Assembly (NCBI GenBank): GCA_903901975.1
Contig: CAIUTB010000093.1
Span: forward strand, 1-37,581
Origin: an uncultured Bacteroidales bacterium
GTDB taxonomy: Bacteria > Bacteroidota > Bacteroidia > Bacteroidales > Paludibacteraceae
Length of the DNA: 37,581 nucleotides
Direction of reading: 5' to 3'
Positions within the stretch are counted from its first letter, which is position 1. Each line of letters begins with the position of its first letter. A program made the translations under genes and the position numbers. Under the pieces are notes generated by a model. That model was not told where the DNA came from. It made no database searches and worked only from the letters and a program-made list of their open reading frames with translations. Positions 35,174-37,581 of the stretch are shown here, in pieces.

Positions 35174-35188
35174 CACTTCTGACAAACA
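35174..35188. repeat. 15-bp direct repeat, right copy
   Basis: CACTTCTGACAAACA, identical to 30624-30638, begins 5 nt after the HipBST terminator. See the left copy for interpretation. Confidence 0.35.
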
Positions 35189-35249
35189 GTGCACCTGCTC
35201 TGATTTTCATTTAAATCCAGATCATTTAACCTGCTTTAATTTGTTCATA

Positions 35250-35282
35250 TTGAGACCATTTCAAGCTATAGCCGTATTTTTG
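35250..35282 (+). promoter_or_regulatory. Promoter of the metallopeptidase-like gene
   Basis: TTG at 35250-35252, a 22-bp spacer and TATTTTTG at 35275-35282 fit the Bacteroidota promoter, although the spacer is slightly long. The start codon is 32 nt after the -7 box. Confidence 0.5.
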
Positions 35283-35314
35283 GTCCTCATTTTAAATTAC
35301 AGTTAAAAAACAAT

Positions 35315-36169
35315 ATGAATATGAGAATGACCAAGAATTTCCAAGACGCTACCATTGAGATTTTCAAAAATATCTTCAGCCCGGAACAGATTGAAAAAAT
35401 GATAGAGGTTGACCTCTCTGGAATTGATAACAAATTGATTTTGCCTGCTGAAAAATATCTTGACAAGCAATTTAAAATCGCAGATTTTGTAAACCCTAAC
35501 AACAGTGAGAATGCAGAATCCGATCCGAATGAAATTATCCTGGCATCATACACCCTAATGGATTTTTCTGTAGGAAACAACTCTCCAGGAATAATTACCT
35601 TCTATCAGGACAATATTAAGTTGTATATCACTTCATTGATAAATTACATTAATTCCTCAACGCCCATAGGACTTAATGCAGCACTATACATCCATTATTT
35701 CGTTATGTATGAACTATTGAGACATGAAGCATTTCATTATTATTCGGACATCAAACGGTATTTGACGGGAACTAAATTTGATATTACTATAGAAGAACGC
35801 TTAGCAGTTGCTCACACATATAATACCTTTTCAGTTCCATTTTTCAAAAGAAGGTTTGATATCGATTTTATGTATGTGTACGGTAAGTTTATGAACTTGT
35901 CCTACAATAAAAACCTGTTTGTTAAAATCAGAAACGAAAATAGAATGTTATTTGACTTTCTTTTGACCGAACATTTTATGTCGTATTACTCAACGGATTA
36001 TAAAAACTGGCAACGTTATATATTAAAGGATTGTTACCAAACTCATTTCTATCCATATTTTAAAAACAGCAAGTTGGACGATTTATTAGCCAATGGTGTG
36101 CAAGTAAATAAGATAGCTGAAGAAATAAGGCTTTTTGGCATTGAAGGTGCTCAACTTATAGTTGAATAG
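35315..36169 (+). CDS. Putative zinc metallopeptidase (HEAFH motif), unknown family
   Basis: This 284-residue protein is not one I recognise as a whole. The sequence YELLRHEAFHYYSD contains a perfect HExxH motif (His137, Glu138, His141). It is followed after 18 residues by IEERLAVAH (Glu160, Glu161), a good candidate third zinc ligand, as in gluzincins. There is no signal peptide; the start MNMRMTKNF offers three in-frame ATGs (35315, 35321, 35327), and I list the first. The C-terminal half is rich in Tyr and Phe with predicted helices. It has its own promoter and terminator between HipBST and the ATPase, so it is probably a single-gene unit. A cytoplasmic peptidase is likely, but an inactive relative is possible. 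No partner is evident. Confidence 0.7.
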   Translation: MNMRMTKNFQDATIEIFKNIFSPEQIEKMIEVDLSGIDNKLILPAEKYLDKQFKIADFVNPNNSENAESDPNEIILASYTLMDFSVGNNSPGIITFYQDNIKLYITSLINYINSSTPIGLNAALYIHYFVMYELLRHEAFHYYSDIKRYLTGTKFDITIEERLAVAHTYNTFSVPFFKRRFDIDFMYVYGKFMNLSYNKNLFVKIRNENRMLFDFLLTEHFMSYYSTDYKNWQRYILKDCYQTHFYPYFKNSKLDDLLANGVQVNKIAEEIRLFGIEGAQLIVE

Positions 36170-36177
36170 TTCCATTA

Positions 36178-36202
36178 GTGGCCCAAAAGTGGCCACATTT
36201 TT
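36178..36202 (+). terminator. Terminator of the metallopeptidase-like gene
   Basis: GTGGCC (36178-36183) pairs with GGCCAC (36191-36196) across a 7-nt loop. The sequence ATTTTT follows. It lies 8 nt after the stop codon. Confidence 0.75.
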
Positions 36203-36310
36203 CTTTCTCTGTTTCAATAAGAATCAACATCTTTGTTTTCCGGAAAATCATCAAACTCATCCAATAAGTACGGTGACAGGTTTTCACCTACAGATTTTCT
36301 GTAAAATACA

Positions 36311-36340
36311 TTGCATATTCTCAAATAATGCGTATTTTTG
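36311..36340 (+). promoter_or_regulatory. Promoter of the ATPase gene
   Basis: TTG (36311-36313), a 19-bp spacer and TATTTTTG (36333-36340) are a near-ideal Bacteroidota promoter. The leader to the ATG at 36391 is about 44 nt. Confidence 0.75.
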
Positions 36341-36390
36341 CAATCATTATTGAGTAAAATTAATCAACCTATTGAGTATTTAGTGTTAAT

Positions 36391-37575
36391 ATGATAAAAC
36401 GATCTAATATAGAACAATTTACAAGCCGAATAAATGAGCAAAGAAGTTTTATTCAGGTGTTGGTTGGTCCACGGCAAGTTGGTAAAACGACCCTTGTTTT
36501 GCAACTGTTGGAAGAAACAATCATTCCAAACATGTTCGAATCGGCAGATGCAGTTTTAAATTCAAACTCGGAATGGATACTTCAAATCTGGGAAACTGCT
36601 CGCTTGAGAATGAAGGCCATTCAGGCATCTGAATTTTTGTTGGTCATTGATGAAGTCCAAAAGATTGACAACTGGAGTGAAATTGTCAAACAACAATGGG
36701 ATAGAGATACCCGTGAAAAAATAAACATAAAAGTTATTTTGTTAGGATCATCCCGATTGTTGATTCAAAAAGGATTAACCGAGTCGCTGGCAGGCAGGTT
36801 TGAGATTACACACTTGGGACATTGGTCATTTTCAGAAATGGAAAAGGCATTTGGATGGACAGTAGAAGAGTATATCTATTTTGGGGGTTACCCGGGCGCA
36901 GCACAATTGATACAAGATGAACTGCGTTGGCGGAATTATATAAAGGATGCACTTATTGAAACCAGTATTTCCAAAGACATTTTAATGCTTACCCGCGTGG
37001 ATAAACCGGCTTTATTAAAGCGACTTTTCGAGTTAGGCGCTTTGTATTCGGGACAAATACTTTCCTATACAAAACTGATGGGGCAGTTGCAGGATGCAGG
37101 CAATACCACCACCTTATCTCATTATCTACAATTGCTCTCGGATGCCGGATTGCTTGGCGGAATTGAAAAATATGCCGGAAATGTAGTTCACAAACGGTCG
37201 TCAAGTCCTAAATTTCAGGTGTATAACAATGCTTTATTGACCGCACTAGAAAACCACACCTTTGAAGAAACACAAATAAATGCTAAGGATTGGGGACGAT
37301 TAGTGGAATCTGCAATTGGAAGTCATTTGATAAATTGTTCTGTTTCGGAACGCTACGAACTTTACTATTGGCGAGAAAATAATAATGAAGTCGATTTTGT
37401 GATTAAAAAAAATGGAAAACTCATTGGAATTGAAGTAAAAAGTGGACGAAGAGCTGACAATAAAGGGATGAGCGTATTTTCTAAAAGTTATAACCCAGAC
37501 AAAGTTTTATTGGTGGGTACGGGTGGAATAGGAATAGCCGAATTTCTGAAAATGAATCCAAAAGACTTGTTTTGA
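36391..37575 (+). CDS. AAA_14/DUF4143 P-loop ATPase
   Basis: A 394-residue protein, complete with stop at the window edge. The N-terminal ATPase domain has Walker A GPRQVGKTT (residues 26-34), Walker B FLLVIDEVQKI, and a sensor-like LLGSSRLLIQKG. GYPGAA follows, typical of this family. The C-terminal DUF4143 domain includes the tail YYWRENNNEVDFVIKKNG and IGIEVKSG, which resembles a PD-(D/E)XK nuclease core (Glu/Asp in EVDF and EVKS). These proteins are widespread single genes in Bacteroidota and other genomes, often multi-copy, and their role is unproven. It has its own promoter. No relationship to the metallopeptidase upstream is shown by the sequence. Confidence 0.92.
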   Translation: MIKRSNIEQFTSRINEQRSFIQVLVGPRQVGKTTLVLQLLEETIIPNMFESADAVLNSNSEWILQIWETARLRMKAIQASEFLLVIDEVQKIDNWSEIVKQQWDRDTREKINIKVILLGSSRLLIQKGLTESLAGRFEITHLGHWSFSEMEKAFGWTVEEYIYFGGYPGAAQLIQDELRWRNYIKDALIETSISKDILMLTRVDKPALLKRLFELGALYSGQILSYTKLMGQLQDAGNTTTLSHYLQLLSDAGLLGGIEKYAGNVVHKRSSSPKFQVYNNALLTALENHTFEETQINAKDWGRLVESAIGSHLINCSVSERYELYYWRENNNEVDFVIKKNGKLIGIEVKSGRRADNKGMSVFSKSYNPDKVLLVGTGGIGIAEFLKMNPKDLF

Positions 37576-37581
37576 TTTTGC

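Overview
The window comes from a member of the Bacteroidota, probably the order Bacteroidales. The evidence is a SusC/SusD pair, a hybrid two-component regulator of the PUL type, Bacteroidota promoters (TTG, 19-22 bp, TAnnTTTG), AT-rich translation starts without a clear Shine-Dalgarno sequence, and the protein families present. I cannot name the genus from sequence alone.

Positions 1-30365 hold a polysaccharide utilization locus (PUL). The hybrid sensor (26259-30365, +) is transcribed away from a long minus-strand gene series. In transcription order this is a GH92 alpha-mannosidase-like enzyme, a lipoprotein lyase of heparinase II/III fold, its signal-peptide paralogue, a GH105 unsaturated-uronyl hydrolase, GH3, GH2, a uroporphyrinogen-decarboxylase-like protein, a sugar porter with an internal deletion, a GH27, an aldose 1-epimerase, an intact sugar porter, a cytoplasmic DUF5107/TPR protein, SusC, and the first 13 codons of a SusD-like lipoprotein cut by the window edge. 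The enzyme set suggests a uronate-containing glycan. Lyases would open it, GH105 would remove the unsaturated uronate, and GH92, GH27, GH2 and GH3 would trim mannose, galactose and other residues before uptake by sugar porters.

Three minus-strand transcription starts (before GH92, before the intact porter and before susC) share one architecture: a TAnnTTTG -7 box, 29 nt, then two 10-bp half-sites of consensus WWTTGTTGAA (plus strand) repeating every 22 bp. The -33 boxes are poor. This looks like the operator of the AraC-type output domain of the hybrid sensor and would make the series a three-promoter regulon.

Positions 30366-37581 are accessory DNA unrelated to the PUL. A small serine recombinase is followed by a 47-codon gene. 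Next come an orphan gene pair (a 91-aa protein and a leucine-rich-repeat protein), a tripartite HipBST-like toxin-antitoxin operon with a perfect 14-bp inverted-repeat operator across its promoter, a protein with an HEAFH zinc-metallopeptidase motif, and an AAA_14/DUF4143 ATPase. A 15-bp direct repeat (30624-30638 and 35174-35188) brackets the recombinase-to-HipBST segment. No tRNA, rRNA, CRISPR array or transposase was recognised.
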